Source: a virus
Reading direction: 5' to 3' (one strand)
Length of the DNA: 64,000 nucleotides
IMG/VR virus record: IMGVR_UViG_3300047546_002559
Location: 1 to 64,000 of that record
A model generated the notes under the pieces. That model searched no databases and was not told the origin of the DNA. It saw only the letters and a list, made by a program, of their open reading frames with translations. Below are positions 21,650 through 34,374 of the stretch, one piece after another; position 1 is the stretch's first letter, and each line of letters starts with the position of its first letter. Both the position numbers and the translations under genes were made by a program.

Positions 21650-22737
21650 ATGTTCTCCTTGATAAAAGCCATTGTTGCATCCCAGTCATCACCGCGAGCA
21701 TCCATAGAAAAATCACGTAATAGCGAATAATTTTCGTTTATATCATCCAGCCTCTTGACTGGATTGAGGAGTTCATCGAGATGATAAATCCATTCTTTTT
21801 CTGTTCTCGCTATTCTCCCTATTCCTTTATCAGATAAATACTGATATTCCGGCGAGTATGAAGAAATGAATGGAACTCCAGCCGCTGCGTATTCGAGACC
21901 TTTTATAAAAGATTTTGCGTGATTGAATTTAATATCATTTAGAGGGATTATGCCTATATCAATCGGAAGCATTAGGTTTGGATACTCCAATATCGGGACC
22001 ATAGGCAATTTTCTCGCATAATCATCATGAACATTTAAAAGTCGATGCGCCATTGGTGCGTTGTCGTTGTGTCCAGAATGATGAAATAAAAGATTATGTT
22101 TTTTAATATATTTACCAAAAAACGGAGCAAGTTGCTCTAGGTCATTTGACCTCCAGTGGGTTGCCCCAACCCAACCAATTTTTGTTTTTCTATTCGAACG
22201 GAACTGTTTTTTACGCCAGCGGTCTAGGTCTATTCCATTTCGTACCATAAAAACATTGTCACGTTTTTTCCCGTAGTACTCAAATAGAAATGGCGTTGAT
22301 GTTATTACTGCATCTGCCGCCATAATAATTTGCGCGTAGATTTCCCTGTTTGAGTCTGGGTTATTCTTTGGGTCTGTTGCCTCAAACGCTCTATTCGATT
22401 TAGAAAGACCATCAAACCAGTCGTCAATATCTACAACAATTTTTTGCCCCATAGCCTGAGCTTTTGGTATTGACTCAAGTATTTCTTTTTGCATCAATAG
22501 TTTTAAGACAATTATGTCCCACCCATGGACGGCCCTTCCGCCGTCAACGAGCATTCCAAAACCGCGCTGTTGATTGAACCCGGGGAAACCAGTAGCGGAA
22601 AACCACCCACGTTTATTTAGTTCCTCGGACGGAAGCTTGCATCGATACCAGGCGCATCCATTTGGCTGAAGAGGGGCAGTACCCCATGCCCAATCATGGG
22701 TTAAAAATGCGACTGTTGGTTTCTGTGGCTTTTGCAT
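21646..22737 (-). CDS. Glycosyltransferase (GT-B type)
   Basis: This 363-residue protein has the GT-B two-domain layout. The N-terminal part has DIDDWF (about 117-122), and the C-terminal part has KIGWVGATHW and a donor-site helix with SFIKGLEYAAAGVPFISS. It is the first gene of the glycosylation operon, divergent from the fibre cluster. It probably uses a nucleotide-activated sugar; the acceptor is unknown. Confidence 0.85.
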   Translation of the reverse strand: MQKPQKPTVAFLTHDWAWGTAPLQPNGCAWYRCKLPSEELNKRGWFSATGFPGFNQQRGFGMLVDGGRAVHGWDIIVLKLLMQKEILESIPKAQAMGQKIVVDIDDWFDGLSKSNRAFEATDPKNNPDSNREIYAQIIMAADAVITSTPFLFEYYGKKRDNVFMVRNGIDLDRWRKKQFRSNRKTKIGWVGATHWRSNDLEQLAPFFGKYIKKHNLLFHHSGHNDNAPMAHRLLNVHDDYARKLPMVPILEYPNLMLPIDIGIIPLNDIKFNHAKSFIKGLEYAAAGVPFISSYSPEYQYLSDKGIGRIARTEKEWIYHLDELLNPVKRLDDINENYSLLRDFSMDARGDDWDATMAFIKENI

Positions 22738-22889
22738 AAAATCAAGTCAATACTAGTAAAACAGTGATGTATCTATCCATAAATAGATATAAAGATAATT
22801 CATAAAGTCGTTTAAATACTTGGACCGTTAAGTACTGCTCATAATCTACAATCTTTGTGAAGCTGTTTAATTTGGAGGCATTCTTCGCA
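22738..22889. promoter_or_regulatory. Divergent promoter region
   Basis: This gap separates the leftward glycosylation operon and the rightward fibre cluster. It has a 7-bp inverted repeat TATCTAT/ATAGATA (22770-22789). A TTGGAC (22820-22825), 16 bases, TAATCT (22842-22847) arrangement is a plausible promoter for the fibre cluster. GGAGG (22875-22879) precedes the first gene. Confidence 0.4.
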
Positions 22890-23273
22890 ATGTTGGCCGG
22901 CAACTACAATATGACGTGTCAACAGGGGTCGACGTTTTCGCGCACCATAGAGATAGAACAGCCAGACCTGGCATCCGACCCAACAGGAAATACATTTATC
23001 CCTTTTGACCTATCTGGATACACGGCAAGGATGCAGGTCAGGAGAACTATTGATTCTTCTAATGTTTTGCTTGAATTAACGACGTCAAATGGCGGGCTAA
23101 CAGTAAATCCAATTGAGGGCGACACAAATAAAATATTTCTTTACGCCTCAGCCAACGTTACGGCATCTGTATCGACCAGTGGCGTGTACGACATAGAGAT
23201 TATTAGCGCCGAAAATATCGTGTCAAGAGTCCTACAGGGAACTTTTAACCTCAGTCCAGAGGTAACTCGATGA
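22890..23273 (+). CDS. Virion structural protein, BppU-like Ig fold candidate
   Basis: This 127-residue protein is strand-rich with the pattern of fibre-associated phage proteins (CQQGSTFSRTIEIEQ, then DLSGYTARMQVRRTI and GVYDIEII). ATG at 22890 was preferred to GTG at 22857 because GGAGG precedes it and the family starts there. It overlaps the next gene by 4 bases. Confidence 0.55.
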   Translation: MLAGNYNMTCQQGSTFSRTIEIEQPDLASDPTGNTFIPFDLSGYTARMQVRRTIDSSNVLLELTTSNGGLTVNPIEGDTNKIFLYASANVTASVSTSGVYDIEIISAENIVSRVLQGTFNLSPEVTR

Positions 23274-23578
23274 GCGACGTCCCCAATAATGTAATCATAA
23301 ATGAAGACACGGCAAATAGGGTTATCGTAAACCAGGATGCCCCAAATCAGGTTGTTGTTCGGCTCTCCGCAAATGGTGGCAACACAAGAAGACTAGTGTA
23401 CAGCCAGCCAGTGGCGTCTGATACTTGGCTAATTACGCATTCTCTGGGTGGAAGACCGTCAATAACCGTTGTTGATACTGCAGATACCGTAGTTATTGGT
23501 GAGGTAACATATATTAGTGATTCCCAAATAAGGGTGGAGTTCACATCGGCATTTTCAGGATTCGCTTATCTGACCTAA
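23270..23578 (+). CDS. Virion structural protein
   Basis: The 102-residue protein contains a fibre-type domain with WLITHSLGGRPSITVVD and a late FSGFAYL strand, a pattern found in many fibre C-termini. Polar N-terminal repeats (NVIINED, RVIVNQD, QVVVRLS) suggest an elongated beta structure. Confidence 0.6.
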   Translation: MSDVPNNVIINEDTANRVIVNQDAPNQVVVRLSANGGNTRRLVYSQPVASDTWLITHSLGGRPSITVVDTADTVVIGEVTYISDSQIRVEFTSAFSGFAYLT

Positions 23579-23590
23579 AGGCAAGGACAA

Positions 23591-24919
23591 ATGGCAACAA
23601 AATTCGTAACAAATCTTGACCTAAATCAGAATCAGATTCTGAATGCAACATTTGAGGTCCTTGCATCTGACCCGAATACAAATCTGTTCGACGGCCGCAT
23701 GTACTTTAACAGCGTCGATGGGGTTATTAAGGTTTATGACGCAACTGCAGCAGCATGGCGAAAGATTGTTGCTGGAATTGGTGCTGATGCAGGCGTTGTG
23801 TCTGGCGGCTCATATTCAACAGCATTGACAATTACTGAGTCCGGCGGTCAAATAACAATTACGCCAAACCTTGCCACTTCGGCAAGTGCTGGTTTGATGA
23901 CGTCGTCTGACTTTACTAAACTCGGCGATGCAACATCTGAGGCAACGGCTAGCAAGCTTGTTATTCGTGATGCCAGCGGCAATATTAAAGTTGCTACGCC
24001 AACCGACTCGGCACATGCTGCTACAAAGGGGTATGTAGATGCCGCACGGTCTGGTCTTGATGTTAAGCAGTCAGTACGAGCCGCAACTACGGGCCCAGTC
24101 AACCTTGCTAACCAACTTGAGGCCGGCGATACTCTTGATACAACTGTAACTCTCGTTGCAGGCGACCGTGTCCTAGTAAAGAACCAGTCAACAGCTTCGG
24201 AAAACGGTATCTATGTTGTTCAGTCGTCCGGGGCAGCGGTTCGCGCTTCTGATGCAAATGGCACGCCAGATACTGGGGAGATGTCTGGTGGAACCTTTAC
24301 ATTTGTTGAGGAAGGAACAGTAAACGCCGATAGTGGCTGGGTTGTTACGTCAAATGGTGCAATAACAGTCGGAACTGATGCGATTAACTGGGCACAATTC
24401 TCCGGCGCTGGACAAATAACAGCTGGAGATGGTCTTACCAAGTCCGGCAACACTATTAATGCGGTTGGGACTTCTGACAGAATTACCGTCAATGCTGACA
24501 GCATTGATATTGCATCAACATATGTTGGTCAGTCTTCAATAACAACAGTTGGGACAATTACTTCTGGTACGTGGAATGGTACAGATGTCGCCGTTGCAGA
24601 CGGTGGTACTGGTTCTTCAACAGAGTCTGGAGCAAGAACAAACCTGGCGTCCGCATCTGGGGAGGCCACTGGAAGGACTACAAGCACACCATCACTAGCA
24701 AGAGTATCAAAGCAGGGATGTGCAGCGTCCTCGGCTGGAGTCTCGAGCACAACTGTTACCCATAACTTCAATACAACAGACGTAATGATTCAGGTGTACG
24801 AGGTTTCAACCGGAGCAACTGTATTTGCAGACACAACTCGCGCAAATGCAAATACTGTTACAGTTGTAATGAATGGAACAATTTCGGCTAACGATTACAC
24901 AATCGTTGTAACTGGCTAA
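23591..24919 (+). CDS. Tail fibre protein
   Basis: The 442-residue protein has an N-terminal LDLNQNQILNATF adapter, the AATKGYVDAARSG fibre repeat motif (residues about 143-155) and long beta-rich repeat regions (TVGTITSGTWNG, VADGGTGSST), typical of trimeric fibres. AAGG lies upstream of the ATG. The C-terminus may bind the receptor. Confidence 0.75.
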   Translation: MATKFVTNLDLNQNQILNATFEVLASDPNTNLFDGRMYFNSVDGVIKVYDATAAAWRKIVAGIGADAGVVSGGSYSTALTITESGGQITITPNLATSASAGLMTSSDFTKLGDATSEATASKLVIRDASGNIKVATPTDSAHAATKGYVDAARSGLDVKQSVRAATTGPVNLANQLEAGDTLDTTVTLVAGDRVLVKNQSTASENGIYVVQSSGAAVRASDANGTPDTGEMSGGTFTFVEEGTVNADSGWVVTSNGAITVGTDAINWAQFSGAGQITAGDGLTKSGNTINAVGTSDRITVNADSIDIASTYVGQSSITTVGTITSGTWNGTDVAVADGGTGSSTESGARTNLASASGEATGRTTSTPSLARVSKQGCAASSAGVSSTTVTHNFNTTDVMIQVYEVSTGATVFADTTRANANTVTVVMNGTISANDYTIVVTG

Positions 24920-24927
24920 GGAAAAAT

Positions 24928-25116
24928 ATGAAACTTACGGCACAACAAAAAGCTATGGTGGCGTCTTACGCGAGAAGCGTAATTGGTGCAGCAGTTGCAG
25001 CCTACGCGGCAACAGGCGACCCCAAGGCTGCGTTGAATGCGTTGTGGGCCGCACTTCTCCCTGTTGCTGTGCGGTATTTCAATAAGAATGACGCAGCATT
25101 CGGTAAAACAAAATAA
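24928..25116 (+). CDS. Small membrane-associated protein
   Basis: The 62-residue protein has two Ala-rich hydrophobic helices and a basic end. Similar short proteins sit among fibre genes of aquatic phages and are sometimes called holins. The role here is uncertain. Confidence 0.45.
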   Translation: MKLTAQQKAMVASYARSVIGAAVAAYAATGDPKAALNALWAALLPVAVRYFNKNDAAFGKTK

Positions 25117-25122
25117 TTTTTA

Positions 25123-25140
25123 ATTCCCTCGAGGGGGAAT
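25123..25140 (+). terminator. GC-rich hairpin between fibre genes
   Basis: ATTCCC/GGGAAT (with inner CTCGAGG) forms an 18-base hairpin. No T-run follows on the plus strand; TTTTTAAT precedes it, which would serve as the T-tract on the minus strand. The termination direction is unclear and it could instead slow translation or transcription. Confidence 0.3.
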
Positions 25141-25160
25141 AGTAGGAAGCGATTGAGGTC

Positions 25161-29430
<4,270 letters not shown>

Positions 29431-29431
<1 letters not shown>

Positions 29432-30195
29432 TGCCTGCTATTACTTTTCCTTCATCTCCATACACGAATCAGATTTACACCGTCGGCTCTAAGAGTTGGC
29501 AGTGGGATGGCTCGGTTTGGGTTGCTTACTATAACGAAGGGTCGGACATTGTGTATGGCAGCGGCTCGGATGGCGACGCGACCCTAGACGGAACGACAAC
29601 AGTTCTAGGAATGGCTCCATCGGCAAGTGTTTATTCAATGACGCGAGATATGTTCTTTAACGACTTAACAATAAATACAAGCTGCCGACTTGCTCCAAAT
29701 GGTTATCGAGTTTTTGTTAAGGGAACTCTAAAGTTCGGTGGAACAAATGCGACCATAGGGTATACATCTGGTTATTCAACTTCTGGCTCGATAGCGCAAG
29801 GAGGAGCAGCTGCCACTGCTGTAACACATTCACTTGGTGGTTCCGCAACTGGATACACAGCCACTGCCCCAACTGACGCAATGGGGGGTTCGAACTATTT
29901 TAGAGTGGCTCATCAGGCTATTACTGGTTATTCAGTCACAGCATCTGGCGGACCGACATTTTTGCGTGGTGGCGCGGGTGGCTCTGGACAGGCTGGCGGA
30001 GGAGTTGTGATAGTCGCTGCTAGATATATTTCTGGACCTTCATCCGGAACTGCATACATAAAAGCTCCAGGTACTGCTCCAGCAGGGGGAGGAGTAATCA
30101 TTGTAGTTTCTTCAGGCTCAGCCCTTCCAAGCGGAGTATCAACTGATGTCACTGGTCAAAATGCAGGAACATACATCTATATCACGAGGGTATAG
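29431..30195 (+). CDS. Tail fibre protein, Gly-rich
   Basis: The 254-residue protein shares its head (KSWQWDGSVWV) with the previous fibre. It then has a strand-rich domain (MFFNDLTINTSCRLAPNGYRVFVKGTL) repeated in the next gene, followed by Gly-rich beta segments. It carries no collagen tract. Its tandem paralogy with its neighbours suggests duplication of fibre modules. Confidence 0.75.
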
Positions 30196-30197
30196 CC

Positions 30198-31949
30198 GTG
30201 GCGGTTAATAGGGTTGAATCAAGCATAGGTCGTTCCGGAAACGATGCAATATACGGAACCGGCGTTGACGGAAACGTAACCATTTCTTCTAATACGACGA
30301 TTACGTCCGACATGTATTACAACAACCTAACGGTTAACTCCGGAGTATTTCTAAATACAAACGGCTACAGAGTGTTTGTAAAAAACACATTGGCAAACAA
30401 TGGATATATAGGAATTGGTTCGGTTAGCAGTGGGACAGTTGGCGAACCAGCAAGTGCTGTTTCTGACGGAACCTTAAAGGGACATACATCTGGAGCAATT
30501 ACATATCGAACAGGCGGTCAGGGTGGTGGGGGTACCAATCCTGGAATTACTGCTCTTCCGTCGTTCTTGTATAAAGACGTAAACGCAATGTCTGGTGGAA
30601 TGATGATGGACCCGGTTCTTGGGGTTCTTCCAATGTCTGGAGGTTCACGTGGCGCATCAGGCAGTGTCGGGGCGTCTGGCGCTAACGTCGCAGGTTCTGC
30701 CGGAGCAACAGGCCTTTTAGGCGCAACTGGTTCTCCCGGGGCAACCGGTTCTCCAGGAGGCGCTGGTTCTGCTGGGGCAACTGGTGCGTATGCTCCGAAT
30801 GCTACAACAGTTGGTGCTGCTGGGGGAAAGGGTAACCCCGGCGCAGTTGGTGTTTCTGGCGCTAGCGGAAGTCCTGGAGCAAGCGGAAATAAGGGCGCAA
30901 GTGGAAGTCCTGGAGCTACTGGTCTGGGAGGTGCTGGTGGTGCTGGCGGTATTGGTGGTATGGGTGGTGGTGTTGTATGCATCATTGCCAAGTACATAAC
31001 GGGTTCAGGAAAATTTGTTTCATTAGGAATGTCTGGGGCAACTGGTTCTGCTGGCAGTCCTGGGACTACTGGCTTAACGGGGGCAAGTGGAGCTAGTGGA
31101 AGCCCTGGTTTAGTTGGGGCTAGCGGGTTAGCGGGTGGAACGGGGGCTACGGGTACTCCGGCTCCAGGAATAACACACCCAAACCCCGATACATCAGTAG
31201 CAAACCCTGATGCTCGCAACTATTCACACCATCATCACTACGACAATCACTCAGACCGACATGCCCACTCCGTTAGGGCGCACGTTGATGGAGGTAAAGG
31301 GCACCATTACTTGGGTCCCCACCATCATCATGCTGGCCACTATCATCACCCTCATAACGACGGGCCGCATGGAGGCGCTCACCACTGGGATGGCCATTGG
31401 TGGCATGCGTACTTTCAGCTGAGCCACAGTTACCCATTCCCCCACTACCATCAAAAACCAAATGGCCATGGCGGCCATAGCCATCCAAGCGGTGATGGGT
31501 ACCACCACTCTGGGGTATATCACGGTTCGTTTGGTGGTCACGATGGACACGTTCATGCCCATTTTGGGCTGCCACACCATAGCCATACGCACGCTCATCA
31601 CCCAACTACAAGCCCCACATGGCACCACCACCACGTCGCCCCACATACACATACTAACCCGGCAAGCCATTATGCAGGCGGGGCAGGCGGAGCCGGAGGT
31701 GCTGGCGGAGCCGGAGGGGCAGGCGGAGCCGGAGGAGCTGGCGGTCTTGGCGGAGCTGGTGGGGCTGGCGGTACTGGGGCTACTGGGGCTACTGGGAAAA
31801 GGGGCGGAGCCGGCGGAGGAGGGTCAATTTTGATTCTCACCGACTCGATAGATGCTACGATTACATATGACACAAGGGCTGGACTGACGGCTGACGCGGA
31901 CAACTTTTCCGCATCATCTGGAAGTTCCTATGTCTTATTGAACGTTTAG
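30198..31949 (+). CDS. Glycine/collagen-like fibre with a very His-rich domain
   Basis: This 583-residue protein starts at GTG. The first 110 residues match the previous gene's fibre domain (NLTVNSGVFLNTNGYRVFVK). Collagen-like Gly-X-Y runs (GAS, GSP, GAT) span about 150-320. A domain at about 325-490 has roughly 50 histidines in HxH, HHHH and HH clusters, with Trp/Tyr between. Gly-Gly-Ala repeats and a short C-terminal domain follow. HxH clusters in phage fibres bind iron in trimers (T4 gp37 tip), so a metal-bound fibre is likely. Confidence 0.8.
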   Translation: MAVNRVESSIGRSGNDAIYGTGVDGNVTISSNTTITSDMYYNNLTVNSGVFLNTNGYRVFVKNTLANNGYIGIGSVSSGTVGEPASAVSDGTLKGHTSGAITYRTGGQGGGGTNPGITALPSFLYKDVNAMSGGMMMDPVLGVLPMSGGSRGASGSVGASGANVAGSAGATGLLGATGSPGATGSPGGAGSAGATGAYAPNATTVGAAGGKGNPGAVGVSGASGSPGASGNKGASGSPGATGLGGAGGAGGIGGMGGGVVCIIAKYITGSGKFVSLGMSGATGSAGSPGTTGLTGASGASGSPGLVGASGLAGGTGATGTPAPGITHPNPDTSVANPDARNYSHHHHYDNHSDRHAHSVRAHVDGGKGHHYLGPHHHHAGHYHHPHNDGPHGGAHHWDGHWWHAYFQLSHSYPFPHYHQKPNGHGGHSHPSGDGYHHSGVYHGSFGGHDGHVHAHFGLPHHSHTHAHHPTTSPTWHHHHVAPHTHTNPASHYAGGAGGAGGAGGAGGAGGAGGAGGLGGAGGAGGTGATGATGKRGGAGGGGSILILTDSIDATITYDTRAGLTADADNFSASSGSSYVLLNV

Positions 31950-31957
31950 GAGAAAAA

Positions 31958-32191
31958 ATGGACTTAGGTCTGACAAATCAGCAAAAAGAGATGGCTCTTC
32001 GTAATTCTAAGTCTGGTATTACAACAGAGATTTACAACATCCTCATTCGCCTAGGCATAGACCCTGACACATTTTCATCGGTCGATGAACTCCCAACGCA
32101 AACGGATGGGTCTTTTGCTGGTGAGTACAACAGGGTTAAGGGCCTTATTTCTGCACTAGAGCTTATTGAAAGCAAGTTAAATGAGCTTTAA
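31958..32191 (+). CDS. Hypothetical protein
   Basis: The 77-residue helical protein follows AGGAG (31949-31953). It ends in a coiled-coil-like helix (VKGLISALELIESKLNEL). It is common in shape to fibre-associated chaperones, but this is a guess. Confidence 0.5.
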   Translation: MDLGLTNQQKEMALRNSKSGITTEIYNILIRLGIDPDTFSSVDELPTQTDGSFAGEYNRVKGLISALELIESKLNEL

Positions 32192-32610
32192 TGAAACGTT
32201 TTGTATATGTTCCCCCATCATTAGCGAATGATGAGCTAGCGCTAAAAGAAGCAGAAAAACTAGCAAAAGATGCGCAGCTGTCATTAAGAATAGGCTCTAT
32301 TGGTGACGGAATAAATAAATATTCTATTAGCATCATTGCCATTCCAGAATTTTCTGCTACAAACCACGATGAAGTAGTCAAGTCTAATTTCATTTTTTCT
32401 GCGGATATAACTAATGAATTTGTCAGCATGGACAAAAGCATCCAAATGGAGACAATTTCTCCCACCGGACTTAAACAAAGTTTTTATCCAACAGTACTAG
32501 AAAGACATGTGGCTAAATTCAGGGTACGTTTTGCTGAGACTGGAAAATATGAATTTTCGGTATGCGATAAAGATACAAAGTTTTTAGTATCTTCTTTCGA
32601 GGTCATATGA
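32191..32610 (+). CDS. Hypothetical protein
   Basis: The 139-residue protein has an N-terminal helix and a strand-rich C-terminal half (VAKFRVRFAETGKYEFSVC), possibly an Ig-like fold. It overlaps its neighbours by one and four bases. I do not recognise a family. Confidence 0.55.
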   Translation: MKRFVYVPPSLANDELALKEAEKLAKDAQLSLRIGSIGDGINKYSISIIAIPEFSATNHDEVVKSNFIFSADITNEFVSMDKSIQMETISPTGLKQSFYPTVLERHVAKFRVRFAETGKYEFSVCDKDTKFLVSSFEVI

Positions 32611-33188
32611 AGATTGAAAAACCAGCAACATGCATCACTGTTTATAGAGACGTTTTTGAACCAGACATGGCTCAAGCCTTTGTAGATATGCTCAATTCCG
32701 AAATAGAAAATGAATGGTCAGAGATGGGGTGGAACTCATCTGGAGTAGGCCAGGGTGTAGTTACTCAATACCGCACTTCCTTATCGTGTTCTTTGGTGCC
32801 GCTTATGAAGCCCTACCCAGAGACCGACCTATCTAGATTTTTTAAACGCACTATTGGCGACCAGGTTGCTGATGTTGCAGAAGATTATAGGAAAGAGTAC
32901 CTGATAGGAAGTGCCGTATTTGAGCCATACCAGGTTTTAAAGTATCTTCCAGAGTCTGAATACCATAGTCATTATGACCATTTTAGAGATAATGCAAGAG
33001 TATTTAGCATGGTTGCCAACCTGGTTTCACCAGAATCCGGCGGAAGCTTGGAATTTCCTCTATTCGACGTAGAAGTTGAATGTGAAGCTGGTTCTGTAGT
33101 TATGTTTCCCAGCAATTTCCCATATCTACATACAGCGCATCCTGTGGTATCCGGAACTAAATATTCATTGGTGACGTGGTTTAGATGA
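32607..33188 (+). CDS. P4H-like Fe(II)/2OG dioxygenase
   Basis: The 193-residue protein shows the prolyl-4-hydroxylase-type triad: SHYDHF (H122, D124) and LHTAHPV (H178), with K185 in GTKYSL as the 2OG ligand. The size matches single-domain P4H relatives. It lies among the collagen-like fibres, so hydroxylation of the collagen tracts is an attractive target. In these fibres, however, the Pro is mostly at position X, which the animal enzyme does not use. Other targets are possible. Confidence 0.82.
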   Translation: MKIEKPATCITVYRDVFEPDMAQAFVDMLNSEIENEWSEMGWNSSGVGQGVVTQYRTSLSCSLVPLMKPYPETDLSRFFKRTIGDQVADVAEDYRKEYLIGSAVFEPYQVLKYLPESEYHSHYDHFRDNARVFSMVANLVSPESGGSLEFPLFDVEVECEAGSVVMFPSNFPYLHTAHPVVSGTKYSLVTWFR

Positions 33189-33445
33189 GCATATTTAGTT
33201 ATTTTTCCGCCCGATTTTGGCCTTCTGGGAATATTAGAAACAAGAGACCATGGGACGGGAACTCGCTTAATGAAAAAGACCTTCAAGATTTAGCTGACGT
33301 CGATTATGACGAAATGGAGTGGGTTGCTAGAAAATATGACCTTACTCAGCATGCGGTGATTGACTCGGAAGGTGATAAGTTCAGGTGCATTTTTATGGCT
33401 ACACCAATGCCATCATTCAATCAGGAAGAAGAAGACGATGATTAG
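33185..33445 (+). CDS. Small acidic hypothetical protein
   Basis: This 86-residue protein has an acidic tail (NQEEEDDD) and a Trp-containing domain. It overlaps the oxygenase by four bases. Its function is unknown; it could be a partner of the oxygenase. Confidence 0.55.
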   Translation: MSIFSYFSARFWPSGNIRNKRPWDGNSLNEKDLQDLADVDYDEMEWVARKYDLTQHAVIDSEGDKFRCIFMATPMPSFNQEEEDDD

Positions 33446-33674
33446 CTATTCGCTAGAAGACCATATGCAGTATGTCGAAGCAAGGCTTATTCGCATATGC
33501 GGACTGGCCGGTGTATCAGACATGACTGTTACGGAAGATAATTACAAAGCCGTTAAAAAGGGGCTAAAAGATAATCTAAACAAAGCAGAATATAATCGCT
33601 CGTACGGCGAATTGCGGCATCTGTATTTTGCCAAGTTCTTAGCACCACAAATCGAGGCGGCCGACAATGCCTAA
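33438..33674 (+). CDS. Small helical hypothetical protein
   Basis: The 78-residue helical protein starts at ATG 33438 and overlaps both neighbours by 8 bases. Its function is unknown. Confidence 0.5.
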   Translation: MISYSLEDHMQYVEARLIRICGLAGVSDMTVTEDNYKAVKKGLKDNLNKAEYNRSYGELRHLYFAKFLAPQIEAADNA

Positions 33675-34374
33675 TTTCACAATCGAAGAAATGTCTCGCA
33701 TTGCACGCTCAATGCACAGCCGTCCAAGTGAAGACCTACAGCCAGTTCTTACTGATGAACAGTTAAAAGAACTATATATAAAAATGCGTCAGGTTTATGA
33801 TGCATCCGGAATCCCGCTAGAGCGCGTCATTTTTGTTGACGAGTTTCATTCTTTTATTCTCGGCTCCGACGAAAATGCAGAATTTAGAAGCATTGTTGCG
33901 GCTGCCGTTGACATCGTAGAGGCGCTCGTGCGAATGCGTAGACCGCAAAAAATGTTATTTGTTGGAGCGCTAGAGGGGCTTACAAGAACTGCACCATATG
34001 TCGAAGAGGTATCTGTCCTGAATACTGTGATTACGCAAAGCGTCGTTAAGTATTGTGATGTATCAAAGTTTGAAAATGTAACAACTGTTAACTATTCAGA
34101 AATAGATTCATTATTTGGAACGCAGGACATGGCGGTCGTCTATTGCCAGTCGCTTGGGTTCAATGAACACCTGCTGGACTCTGTGATAGGGTCACTAAAA
34201 GAAGACGGTGTACTTGCTGTTTCAAATTCATCAGATTTAGGAAATTTGTATGAAAATGGTGATGAAACTGGAGCATATTTAGTCCATCAGCAAATACTTA
34301 ATTCAGGATTATTCACTTCTTTCCATATTCCAACACAGGTAGCGTTCACAATTTATGTCAGACACGGTAACTAA
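33667..34374 (+). CDS. Putative Rossmann-fold methyltransferase-like protein
   Basis: The 235-residue protein has the order of a class I methyltransferase: a helical N-terminus, then KMLFVGALEGL, ITQSVVKYCDV, a strand MAVVYCQSLGF and IGSLKEDGVLAVS. The glycine motif I is degenerate, so catalysis is uncertain. It directly precedes the halogenase and overlaps it by 20 bases. Confidence 0.5.
   Translation: MPNFTIEEMSRIARSMHSRPSEDLQPVLTDEQLKELYIKMRQVYDASGIPLERVIFVDEFHSFILGSDENAEFRSIVAAAVDIVEALVRMRRPQKMLFVGALEGLTRTAPYVEEVSVLNTVITQSVVKYCDVSKFENVTTVNYSEIDSLFGTQDMAVVYCQSLGFNEHLLDSVIGSLKEDGVLAVSNSSDLGNLYENGDETGAYLVHQQILNSGLFTSFHIPTQVAFTIYVRHGN

Noticed and set aside
30518-31219. Long leftward open frame opposite the Gly-rich fibre
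   Set aside because: It is the complement of Gly/Ala codons (Pro/Ala-rich) with no ribosome site; a shadow of the fibre gene.
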